DNA of 37,284 nt, from NCBI GenBank assembly GCA_041658585.1, contig JBAZZX010000029.1, forward strand, positions 1-37,284, in the 5' to 3' direction. The translations under genes and the position numbers were made by a program. Position 1 is the stretch's first letter. Every line of letters starts with the position of its first letter. The notes under the pieces are model-generated. The model worked only from the letters and a program-made list of their open reading frames with translations, made no database searches and was not told where the DNA came from. Shown one piece after another: positions 1-6,240 of this stretch. This stretch comes from DYFC01 sp041658585 (GTDB lineage: Bacteria; Nitrospirota; Thermodesulfovibrionia; Thermodesulfovibrionales; SM23-35).

Positions 1-277
1 GCAAAGAAATGATTAGCTTTCTGTTAAGAGCCCTTGCCACCCGATCGAGCAACTCAAGTGATGGCATACGCTTATCCCGGGGACTTTCCAGCCTTGAAAT
101 TACCTGCTGGGATGTCTTAATCTCCTTCGCGAGCTGTGCTTGCGAGATATGCTGAGCCTTTCTCAAAAGGGCTATTTCCTGAGCAAGTATTCTCTTAGTT
201 TCAGCCTTATCGAAGTAGATTCTAAATTCCTTGTCTTTCAGTTGCCGCTCAATATGTTTATCAAGATCACTTTTCAT
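1..277 (-). CDS. HigA-like XRE-family antitoxin (C-terminus cut by window edge)
   Basis: I read this on the reverse strand from ATG at 277; it runs off the window start after about 92 residues. Residues 30-80 form a helix-turn-helix of the XRE/Cro type (LLRKAQHISQAQLAKEIKTS, then QQVISRLES), and the following LELLDRVARALNRKL is typical of HigA/XRE antitoxins. A purine-rich ribosome site (GAGGGGGG) sits 7 nt before the ATG. In a normal HigBA module it would bind and neutralise a RelE-fold mRNA endonuclease and repress its own promoter. Here the upstream toxin is reduced to a short stub in the same frame (278-373), so the protein may act as an orphan repressor. The helix-turn-helix is clear; the exact subfamily is inferred. 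Confidence 0.8.
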   Translation of the reverse strand, partial: MKSDLDKHIERQLKDKEFRIYFDKAETKRILAQEIALLRKAQHISQAQLAKEIKTSQQVISRLESPRDKRMPSLELLDRVARALNRKLIISL

Positions 278-373
278 TTTTCTGCCCCCCTCAATGTTGT
301 CTATGTCATCAATGTATTTCTCTATGGGCGCTTTTCCTGATGGATTCCGCCAGTAATTGATGATAAATTTCAT
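278..373 (-). pseudogene. HigB/Gp49-type toxin N-terminal remnant, in frame with the antitoxin
   Basis: From ATG at 373 there are 32 codons (MKFIINYWRNPSGKAPIEKY, then IDDIDNIEGGRK) that run without a stop into the antitoxin ATG at 277. The segment SGKAPIEKYIDDI matches the start of phage Gp49-like/HigB toxins, which usually have about 100-120 residues. The remaining catalytic part is absent. The antitoxin's own ribosome site (GAGGGGGG) lies inside the remnant, so either a 32-residue N-terminal extension or two starts are possible. An internal deletion that removed most of the toxin is the simplest explanation (inference). Confidence 0.6.
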
Positions 374-379
374 TGGTTT

Positions 380-408
380 AGTATACAGCCATATGGATGT
401 ATAGTCAA
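380..408 (-). promoter_or_regulatory. Sigma70-type promoter with embedded palindromic operator (383-402)
   Basis: On the minus strand TTGACT (408-403) and TATACT (385-380) are separated by exactly 17 nt. The spacer lies within a 20-bp dyad at 383-402 (ATACA, CCATATGG and TGTAT blocks; only positions 6 and 15 break the symmetry). The toxin-remnant ATG at 373 begins 7 nt after the -10 box, so the transcript would be leaderless. An operator overlapping the promoter fits autorepression by the HigA-like protein. Confidence 0.75.
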
Positions 409-536
409 TATATGTGTTCTCTCGTTTGTGTGCGGTTTCCACTCAAGATTATTATTCGAAGTCTGCACCTCTTGGTGGGCTTTAGAATGCGTTCCTTGCC
501 GGGGCACTTTTGATTATCGCCTGCAATAGATATAAG

Positions 537-560
537 CTATGGATAAAGACATATCCATAG
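537..560. promoter_or_regulatory. Perfect 9-bp inverted repeat, possible operator
   Basis: CTATGGATA and TATCCATAG are perfect inverted arms separated by 6 nt, just upstream of the promoter at 571-598. The ATCCATA core also occurs in the operator at 383-402, so the same repressor could bind both (inference). Confidence 0.4.
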
Positions 561-570
561 ACATTTAATA

Positions 571-598
571 TTGGACTTGCGCTCCCGCCACATATGAT
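571..598 (+). promoter_or_regulatory. Candidate sigma70 promoter for the membrane protein at 628
   Basis: TTGGAC (571-576) and TATGAT (593-598) are 16 nt apart. The downstream ATG is 29 nt away. Confidence 0.45.
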
Positions 599-627
599 AA
601 TTTATCATCAGGTTAAAGAGATATTAA

Positions 628-1152
628 ATGAATACGGGGTGCAACTTCGAAATTAACGCCGCAGATTATTTTTCCGTGTCAAACTTAAATAAGGCTGACG
701 AAAATATTTGGGTATACCGTGATGATTCCGGTAAAAATACCGCCTGGATTCCCGTATTGTTGTTCGCCGCTTTATCGCTGATGCTGATTGTCACGCATTG
801 GGATATCGGAAAAACACCTTTCCAATTTTCAGTGATAATACTCTTCTTTATTGGCGCATTGTTCGTATCTACGGAAAGGACAACAATAAAAATAGACCGA
901 AGAGAAGCTACGGTAAAAAAGACACATAAGGTATTTTTTCTGTCTCAGACCAAAACCTATTCTCTGCTTGGTTTTAATTCAGTCCGGCTGGTGGAAAAAG
1001 CGGCGCCTGTCGAGGAAGGCTATATCAATATCGTCTATTCAATTATTCTGCAGGGGAATAAGTCATCTCTCGAATTATTCTCGCTTGAAGATGAAAAACA
1101 GGTGCAATCGTTTTCAAGAGAGCTTTCGTCATTTTTAAAATTCACTTCATGA
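628..1152 (+). CDS. Small membrane protein of unknown function
   Basis: A 174-residue protein. Two hydrophobic helices form a hairpin at about residues 50-66 (IPVLLFAALSLMLIV) and 72-90 (FQFSVIILFFIGALFV). They are followed by an 80-residue cytosolic-looking beta-rich tail (TTIKIDRREATVKKTHKVFF onward) that resembles PH-like domains found after two-helix hairpins in small bacterial membrane proteins. The start has only a weak AAAGAG ribosome site. The gene converges with the SelB-fragment gene, ending 18 nt from it. I do not recognise a specific family, and no function is proposed. Confidence 0.7.
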   Translation: MNTGCNFEINAADYFSVSNLNKADENIWVYRDDSGKNTAWIPVLLFAALSLMLIVTHWDIGKTPFQFSVIILFFIGALFVSTERTTIKIDRREATVKKTHKVFFLSQTKTYSLLGFNSVRLVEKAAPVEEGYINIVYSIILQGNKSSLELFSLEDEKQVQSFSRELSSFLKFTS

Positions 1153-1170
1153 CAACAGATCAATCCCGCA

Positions 1171-1350
1171 TTATTCCGGGCATCTCTCAATTTGGAATTG
1201 CCTCACATCTCCGATTCTCTTTGTAATCTTATTTGAATCAAGGTATTCAAGAAAATGGATGGCATACTTTCTGTTTGTGGGAATGGTATCTTTGAATTCT
1301 TTCACCGCCATTTCGGATTTTGTGCTGAAGAAGTTTTTTAAGTTTTCCAT
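1171..1350 (-). CDS. Free-standing SelB C-terminal winged-helix domain (WHD4-like)
   Basis: A 59-residue protein from ATG at 1350. Residues 14-52 (MAVKEFKDTIPTNRKYAIHF, LEYLDSNKITKRIGDVRQF) match the last winged helix of the selenocysteine elongation factor SelB, whose consensus there is close to FRDLLGTSRKYALPLLEYLD followed by TRRVGDVR. In full SelB this domain binds the SECIS hairpin of selenoprotein mRNAs; the GTPase and the other winged helices are absent here. It lies 29 nt downstream of, and on the same strand as, the tRNA at 1380-1475. No Shine-Dalgarno is visible before the ATG (the leader is T-rich), so translation initiation is uncertain. It could be a functional RNA-binding peptide or a relic of a selB-selC locus. 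The family match is strong; the role is inference. Confidence 0.75.
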   Translation of the reverse strand: MENLKNFFSTKSEMAVKEFKDTIPTNRKYAIHFLEYLDSNKITKRIGDVRQFQIERCPE

Positions 1351-1379
1351 GAAAAATGAAAATAAAAAAAAGTAAAATA

Positions 1380-1475
1380 TGGAGAGGGGTAGTGGGAATC
1401 GAACCCACCATAGCTTCTTGTGCAGAGCATCCACTGGTTTTGCAGACCAGGCGGGGCCCAGCCCCGTTACCCCTC
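1380..1475 (-). tRNA. tRNA-Cys(GCA) with tRNA-Sec-like architecture
   Basis: On the minus strand the 5' end is at 1475 and an encoded CCA occupies 1382-1380. The acceptor stem has 8 pairs (GAGGGGTA with TACCCCTC). The D arm has 5-6 G/C pairs and a very short loop. The anticodon stem CTGGT/ACCAG closes loop CTGCAAA, giving anticodon GCA (1443-1441). A variable region of about 25 nt can fold into a stem, and the T arm is GTGGG-TTCGATT-CCCAC. An 8+5 acceptor/T branch, long D stem and long variable arm are hallmarks of bacterial tRNA-Sec, but the anticodon GCA and discriminator U73 are the cysteine identity elements (tRNA-Sec normally has UCA and G73). It should read UGC/UGU and be charged by CysRS; SerRS charging cannot be excluded. 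The SelB-domain gene follows. Confidence 0.85.
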
Positions 1476-1569
1476 AAAATAATTATTCCATAGTTATACT
1501 ATATAAGTACAATAGATTATATCTATAGTTAAAGGCGTGATCATTTGCGCTTTTTTGAAATGCCTAACA

Positions 1570-1750
1570 CGGATTATTCATAAAATTATTCTGATTGAAC
1601 CGAGGATAGAGTATTTGCGCTCATTCTCGGTCGTTCCTCCCTGCGAGGCTTTTGCCTCTTTATTTTCATATACCGTATTTGACTATCGGCAAAAAAAACC
1701 GCTCAAATACTCTATCCTCGGTTAGTGTTGCCGATTTTATGAATAATCCG
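1570..1750. repeat. Nested palindromic (MITE-like) element
   Basis: A 17-bp perfect outer inverted repeat (1570-1586 with 1734-1750) encloses a 20-bp perfect inner inverted repeat (1598-1617 with 1704-1723, extendable by 3 bp with one mismatch). Arms and centre span 181 bp, with no credible coding sequence. RNA from either strand would fold into a long hairpin. It lies between the arsS stop and the tRNA gene. Confidence 0.8.
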
Positions 1751-1780
1751 GGCTAAGTGGAAATGCTTTAAATGATTGCC

Positions 1781-1817
1781 GCAGGCAGACTGCCTGCTAA
1801 GTTATTGCGCCTATTCA
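1781..1817 (-). promoter_or_regulatory. Candidate bacterial SECIS element after the in-frame UGA
   Basis: On the minus strand the UGA (1817-1815) is followed after 17 nt by a 7-bp hairpin (GCAGGCA and TGCCTGC, 1797-1781). The loop region AGUCU begins with A-G-U, so a G lies near the loop start about 25 nt after the UGA. That placement fits the known geometry of bacterial SECIS elements. No U-run follows, which argues against an intrinsic terminator. Both the fold and the role are predicted by eye. Confidence 0.55.
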
Positions 1818-2753
1818 GGTTGAACCCTGCCCCGCCGTGCATGCGAAACAGTGGTTGTCGGTCATAATCTTTCTTTCGGCAAGCAGCCCGTAGTCGAAAT
1901 CCCTGATATGATCGGGACAGTTGATATCGACGGTAAGCCCAAGAATCTGGTTGAAATCACAATCGTAGAGAGTTCCGTCCCAGCCTATACTTATGAGGCG
2001 TCTGCACATAATATCCTCAAGGGTATCCGGATTAAAAGCGCTCTTGATCTTGTCCATATATTTGTTAAGATTATTTGAACGAATGAGAAAATCTTTGAAA
2101 CGGCCTATCGGCATATTGGCAAATGTATAGAGCCGGTTAAATTGTATGCCGAATGCCGATTGCAATTCTTTTTTATATTGCTCTTCCAATTCTTTCTGGG
2201 AAGAGGGCAGGAATGCGCCCATCGGGTTATAGACAAGGTTAAGCCGTTTTTTATCGGGATCTATGCCGTATCCAAGGCTATTCAATTGTTTAAGGGCCTT
2301 AATGCTTTTTTCAAAGGCGCTAATTCCCCTGATCTTATCTACCGTATCTTTTGTGTAATGGGGAAGCGAAGCAACTATTTCAACCTCATGCCCGCTGTAG
2401 AATTCCGGGAGATCCTCCATCCCTTCTTCAAATAATATCGTCAGATTAGTCCGCACAATGATATGCCTGTTGATTTTTCCTGCTTCCCGGATAAGATACC
2501 TGATATGCGGGTTCAGTTCCGGCGCTCCGCCTGTCAGGTCGAGGATCCCGACGTCATAATCTTCAGCTATGCTCAGCGCTTTATTGATGACATCTATACT
2601 CATAAGTTCGGTCCTGTGAGGTCCCGCTTCAATATGACAATGTTTGCATGTCATATTGCATTGATATCCAAGGTTTAACTGCAAAATTTGGATCCCGCGG
2701 GCAGTGAGCGGTCCGGAACGGCATTGAAGATACTTTTCGTCAAATTCAGTCAT
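1797..2753 (-). CDS. arsS: Radical SAM arsenosugar-biosynthesis protein ArsS, probable selenoprotein (TGA at 1817-1815 read as Sec)
   Basis: A radical SAM enzyme of 318 residues if the TGA is decoded, 312 if not. The cluster motif is C32-x3-C36-x2-C39 (CNMTCKHC). The C-terminal half is the Cys-rich domain of this family (MCRRLISIGWDGTLYDCDFN), ending HCFACTAGQGST. Homologues end roughly CTAGAGSSCGGAL; here the codon for that last Cys is TGA, followed in frame by IGAIT and TAG (1799-1797), the same length as the family tail. The family is known to include Sec-containing members. The role, by family, is formation of the arsenosugar precursor together with ArsM-methylated arsenic; no arsM is visible here. 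The gene follows the CMD-domain gene by 9 nt, an operon. Automated calling would stop at 1815. Confidence 0.85.
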
Positions 2754-2762
2754 GGCGATCGT

Positions 2763-3095
2763 CTATAGTGATATCTTCTCTGCGGCATTATGCGCCTGCA
2801 AACCATGGATGAGGGTCGCGCCGCCCTTTATTGCCGAAGCAACGTGTACGGCCTCGGTGATATGCTCAAGGCTCATGCCTTCCGAAAGGGTTGACTGCGT
2901 GTAGGCGTCAATACAGTAAGGGCACTGTATTGCGTGGGCTACCGCAAGACCTATCAATACCTTTTCCCTCTTGGTCAATAAACCCGGCTCAAGCGCCGAG
3001 TTGTACCAGTCCATAAATTTCTTAAAAAGCTCCGGACTGTGTTTTCCAATTTCCTTGAACCTCTCCAGGTCTTCTTCCCTGTAATAATCGCTCAT
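2763..3095 (-). CDS. AhpD/CMD-family protein associated with arsenosugar biosynthesis
   Basis: A 110-residue all-helical carboxymuconolactone-decarboxylase-like protein with the redox motif C58-P-Y-C61 followed by IDAYT, then a conserved histidine segment (HITEAVHVASAIKGGATLIHG). In AhpD-like proteins the CxxC pair carries out thiol peroxidase or disulfide chemistry. A subgroup of this family, some members with Sec in the motif, accompanies ArsS-type radical SAM genes, which matches the arrangement here. Both cysteines are encoded by normal TGC/TGT codons. A strong ribosome site (AAAGGAGG) precedes the ATG. It is the first gene of the minus-strand arsS unit. The substrate is unknown. Confidence 0.85.
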   Translation of the reverse strand: MSDYYREEDLERFKEIGKHSPELFKKFMDWYNSALEPGLLTKREKVLIGLAVAHAIQCPYCIDAYTQSTLSEGMSLEHITEAVHVASAIKGGATLIHGLQAHNAAEKISL

Positions 3096-3357
3096 TTTCT
3101 GTAACCTCCTTTAATGATAAATTACCTTTATTTTATTATAATATGTATCATCTTTCTCTTTATACATCATATTGATATTATCTATCATCAAACAGTTTAT
3201 CATTCAAAATAGCTATCAAATTATCAATAATTTCAAGCAATTATTTTTTGCATTTAACGGATTATTTCCGTCATTCTTTATTCTTTCCAAACTGATTGAC
3301 TAAGGCCGGATATTTCTGTTAAGGTAATTAATTAGTTCTATCTACTCAGGAGAATTT

Positions 3358-3783
3358 ATGACAAAAAAGAATGAGGATAAAGCGGTAAAAAATAAACCTT
3401 CCGCAAAGATGTCTCTTAGAGAAAAAAAGATGCAGGCTATCAGGAAAAATCTTGTTATGCAGAGAAAAGAACTGTTAGTCGGCGCTATGGAAGCTCTCAA
3501 TGAGCTCAATGAGCTGCCCGGGCAGACGGTATTTCCCGACCTTGGCGACCAGGCTACCGCCGAGATAGACAGAAATTTCATGCTCAGATTAAAAGGCAGG
3601 GAGCAAAAGCTCCTGAAAAAAATCGAGGAAGCTTTGGACAGAATAGATCACGGAGTATTCGGTATCTGCGACAAGTGCGGGCAGGAGATAAATGTCAGGA
3701 GACTTGAAGCGAGGCCCGTCACAACCATGTGCATCGAGTGCAAAACTCTTCAGGAAGAAGAAGAGAAACTCATGGAAATATAG
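3358..3783 (+). CDS. TraR/DksA-type C4 zinc-finger protein
   Basis: 141 residues: a basic N-terminus (residues 1-30), a coiled-coil helical hairpin (about 30-100), and a four-cysteine zinc finger C104-x2-C107 / C125-x2-C128 (CDKCGQEINVRRLEARPVTT then MCIEC). The DxxDxA-type tip region is seen as LGDQATAEIDRNF. This family binds the RNA polymerase secondary channel and modulates transcription initiation, often with ppGpp; whether this member is a true DksA or a TraR-like paralogue cannot be decided here. The ribosome site is AGGAGA, 6 nt before the ATG. It is probably monocistronic. Confidence 0.88.
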   Translation: MTKKNEDKAVKNKPSAKMSLREKKMQAIRKNLVMQRKELLVGAMEALNELNELPGQTVFPDLGDQATAEIDRNFMLRLKGREQKLLKKIEEALDRIDHGVFGICDKCGQEINVRRLEARPVTTMCIECKTLQEEEEKLMEI

Positions 3784-3935
3784 CAGCCGCCCCGCCGCCC
3801 GTAAAAATGCCCTTCTCACGGCAGTCTCAAATTCCTTTTCCGCCATCACCGGCCTCTCTCAGATAAACTTTCTTGACAAATAAGAAAAACCTATGATAAG
3901 AAATCAGTGTCCATTATTTTAAAAAGGAGGAAAAA

Positions 3936-4322
3936 ATGAACCCGGATGATCTCAAATACCACAAAGAACACACATGGATCAAGGTATCGGGCCGGAAAGC
4001 CACGATCGGCATAACGGATTATGCCCAGGATGCGCTCGGTGACATCGTATATATCGATCTGCCCGAAGTTGACATGGATGTTGAGATAAACAGCGAAATT
4101 GGTGAAATAGAATCGACAAAAGCGACCTCTTCCATCATCGCTCCGGTAAGCGGCAAGGTTACGGAAGTGAATGAAGACCTGTCGGAATCTCCTGAAACGC
4201 TCAATGAAGATCCCTACGGAAAAGGTTGGATTGCCATTATAGAGCTTGAAGATGCTTCAGAACCGGACGATCTGATGGACGCCTCTGAATATACAAAGTA
4301 TGTTGAAGAAGAGGTCAAATGA
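3936..4322 (+). CDS. gcvH: Glycine cleavage system H protein
   Basis: 128 residues, the normal GcvH size. The lipoylation motif GEIESTKATSSI places the lipoyl lysine at K62, and the N-terminal HTWIKV and IGITDYAQDALGDIVYIDLP segments are classical. H protein shuttles the aminomethyl group between P, T and L proteins of glycine cleavage, or in the reductive direction in glycine synthesis. The neighbour lpd overlaps by 4 nt (ATGA), so H and L are translationally coupled; gcvP and gcvT are not in the window. The ribosome site AAAGGAGG is strong. Confidence 0.95.
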   Translation: MNPDDLKYHKEHTWIKVSGRKATIGITDYAQDALGDIVYIDLPEVDMDVEINSEIGEIESTKATSSIIAPVSGKVTEVNEDLSESPETLNEDPYGKGWIAIIELEDASEPDDLMDASEYTKYVEEEVK

Positions 4323-5704
4323 AATTAGCCATCCTCGGCGCAGGACCCGGCGGATATGTTGCCGCAATCAGGGCTGCCCGGTCAGGGGCGCAGGTCGCCA
4401 TAATTGAGGACCAGGAAGTCGGAGGAAACTGTCTTAATTGGGGCTGCATCCCCACAAAGGCTATTATTGCATCTACTGAACTGCTTTCAAAGGCCCGGAA
4501 ACTGGAGTCCTTCGGCCTTGAGCTGTCCGGTGAAATAAAACCGAATCTCGCCAAAATAATTGCGCGAAAAAACAAGATCGTCTCTACACAAGTAAAAGGG
4601 ATAAGAAACCTTTTTAGAAGTTGCGGCGTTACGCTTAAAGCGGGAAGAGGCGCGCTTACCTCCCCGCGACAACTGAGCGTACTATCGGAAGACGGCCGCA
4701 GAGAAACCATAGAGGCCGACGGCATTATCATTGCAACAGGCTCAAGACCCTCACGGATACCCGCTTTTCCTTTCGACGGGAAACGTATACTCTCAAGCGA
4801 TCATGCCCTGGGCCTTACGGAAATCCCGAAGAGTATTCTCATCATCGGGGCCGGAGTGATAGGCTGTGAATTCGCCTGTATTTTCAGTGAGCTTGGCGTT
4901 GAAGTAACAATGCTGGAAGCGCTGCCGAGGGCGGTTGCTACTGAAGACCTCGAGATTTCCGAAATCCTCGAACGGGAACTTAAAAAGAAAAAAATACGGT
5001 TGCTCACAAAAACAAAGGCCGATAGAATTGAAATTAAAGATGACGGTGTGCATGCATTCCTCCCTGACGGTAAGGAAATCATTGCTGAAAAGGCACTGGT
5101 GTCTGTCGGAAGGGCCTTCAACAGCGAAGGGCTTGGGATTGAAGACATCGGTATAAACAAAGGCGTTCGCGGTGAAATCATCGTAAACGAAAAGATGGAG
5201 ACGAATATCCCGGGCGTCTATGCCGTAGGCGACGTTGTCGGCGGTCTCATGCTTGCGCATGTCGCTTCAAGGGAAGGGTTGACGGCGGTCACAAACATCC
5301 TGGGCGGAGCTGACAGGATTGATTACAATGCAGTTCCTTCCGCTATCTTCACATCTCCCGAAATAGCCTCTGTGGGCCTCAGGGAGTTCCAGGCTGAAGA
5401 AAAAGGGATAAAGGTAAGGTCGGGACATTTTCAGTTCAGGGCGCTCGCTAAAGCTCATGCAATAGGCGAGATAGAAGGCCTTGTCAAGGTTGTTTCAGAC
5501 GCAACGACTGACAGGGTCCTGGGTGTGCACATTATCGGCCCCCATGCCTCCGATCTTATAGCTGAAGCGGCATTAGCGGTAAGAATGGGGCTCAAAACAA
5601 AGGATATCGGAGAAACGATTCACGCACACCCCACACTGCCGGAAGCATTGATGGAAGCCTCCGAAGATGTGTTCGGCAGAGCTATTCACATACCCCAAAA
5701 ATGA
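4319..5704 (+). CDS. lpd: Dihydrolipoyl dehydrogenase
   Basis: A 461-residue FAD/NAD disulfide oxidoreductase. The FAD motif GAGPGG is at residues 7-12, the redox disulfide C38-LNWG-C43 (GGNCLNWGCIPTK), the NAD motif IIGAGVIGCE in the middle, and the C-terminal catalytic pair H437/E442 in HAHPTLPEALMEA. It reoxidises the dihydrolipoyl arm of GcvH (and possibly of 2-oxoacid dehydrogenases) with NAD+. It is coupled to gcvH by a 4-nt overlap. The length and all key residues are intact. Confidence 0.95.
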   Translation: MKLAILGAGPGGYVAAIRAARSGAQVAIIEDQEVGGNCLNWGCIPTKAIIASTELLSKARKLESFGLELSGEIKPNLAKIIARKNKIVSTQVKGIRNLFRSCGVTLKAGRGALTSPRQLSVLSEDGRRETIEADGIIIATGSRPSRIPAFPFDGKRILSSDHALGLTEIPKSILIIGAGVIGCEFACIFSELGVEVTMLEALPRAVATEDLEISEILERELKKKKIRLLTKTKADRIEIKDDGVHAFLPDGKEIIAEKALVSVGRAFNSEGLGIEDIGINKGVRGEIIVNEKMETNIPGVYAVGDVVGGLMLAHVASREGLTAVTNILGGADRIDYNAVPSAIFTSPEIASVGLREFQAEEKGIKVRSGHFQFRALAKAHAIGEIEGLVKVVSDATTDRVLGVHIIGPHASDLIAEAALAVRMGLKTKDIGETIHAHPTLPEALMEASEDVFGRAIHIPQK

Positions 5705-5746
5705 TCGCCGGCGAAAAAACAGACAACCGGTTATTGCAATCAAAAA

Positions 5747-5872
5747 ATGAGCACCGGGAGTTTCAGGATATTTTTAGAGTTGACCCCCGGAAGTATTGCA
5801 AACCGGGCAGAGCTGAAAGATGAGCCTGTTGATATAAACAGGGTTGAAGAAACCGTGAAGAAGTATCTTTAA
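5747..5872 (+). CDS. Possible 41-residue ORF or gene remnant
   Basis: ATG at 5747 opens a 41-codon frame ending ELKDEPVDINRVEETVKKYL. The tail looks like real protein sequence, but there is no Shine-Dalgarno and I recognise no family. It may be the C-terminal relic of a lost gene in the lpd-ftsB gap. Confidence 0.25.
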   Translation: MSTGSFRIFLELTPGSIANRAELKDEPVDINRVEETVKKYL

Positions 5873-5876
5873 GCAC

Positions 5877-5905
5877 TGTACAGAAGATTAAAAGCATTAT
5901 ATAAT
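5877..5905 (+). promoter_or_regulatory. Candidate promoter for the ftsB-like gene
   Basis: TGTACA (5877-5882) and TATAAT (5900-5905) are spaced 17 nt apart. The ATG of the next gene begins 9 nt after the -10 box and lacks a Shine-Dalgarno, suggesting a leaderless mRNA. Confidence 0.5.
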
Positions 5906-5913
5906 GTAATGGT

Positions 5914-6240
5914 ATGACGGAAAGCACTAATCTTTTGAGAAAACAGGTGGCCTCCGAGATAAAGATAAGGAGGCTGATATTCTACACCGTTATTTTCCTC
6001 AGTTTTATCTATCTTCTCATTAGTTCAATCTTTACAGATATGGGTCTCTTAAAATACAGGGAGCTTTACACAAAAAAAACGCGCCTTGAAGCGCAGGTGC
6101 AAAAGATGGAACAGGAGAACCTGCAGATCAGGTCACAGATAAAGCTGCTCAAGGAAGAACCCTATTTTAAAGAGAAATACGCACGGGAGGAATTTGGTTT
6201 AGCAAAACCCGACGAATACATCTTCCAGTATGACAGATAA
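5914..6240 (+). CDS. FtsB/DivIC-family septum formation initiator
   Basis: 108 residues with the bitopic layout of FtsB/DivIC: a short cytoplasmic N-terminus (1-20), one transmembrane helix (about 21-40, LIFYTVIFLSFIYLLISSIF), a periplasmic coiled coil (about 50-82, RLEAQVQKMEQENLQIRSQI) and the conserved end YAREEFGLAKPDEYIFQ. Such proteins link early and late divisome components and regulate septal peptidoglycan synthesis. The stop overlaps the next gene's start by 11 nt, so it is coupled to the GH57 enzyme. Confidence 0.85.
   Translation: MTESTNLLRKQVASEIKIRRLIFYTVIFLSFIYLLISSIFTDMGLLKYRELYTKKTRLEAQVQKMEQENLQIRSQIKLLKEEPYFKEKYAREEFGLAKPDEYIFQYDR

Noticed and set aside
1247..1477. Long minus-strand open frames through the tRNA and the SelB-domain gene
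   Set aside because: They cross the tRNA and have no ribosome site or family match; only the frame from 1350 gives recognisable protein.
1537..1725. Plus-strand 62-codon frame
   Set aside because: It lies within the nested palindrome and its sequence is explained by the repeat arms.
1781..1797. Hairpin after arsS as a simple intrinsic terminator
   Set aside because: No U-run follows it, and its distance from the TGA fits a SECIS; a dual role is not excluded.
3296..3320. TTGACT before the TraR/DksA-like gene as a promoter
   Set aside because: No acceptable -10 box lies at 16-18 nt, so it was not listed.
3873..3895. TTGACA upstream of gcvH as a promoter
   Set aside because: The nearest TATGAT is only 13 nt away and the 17-nt position has a poor match.
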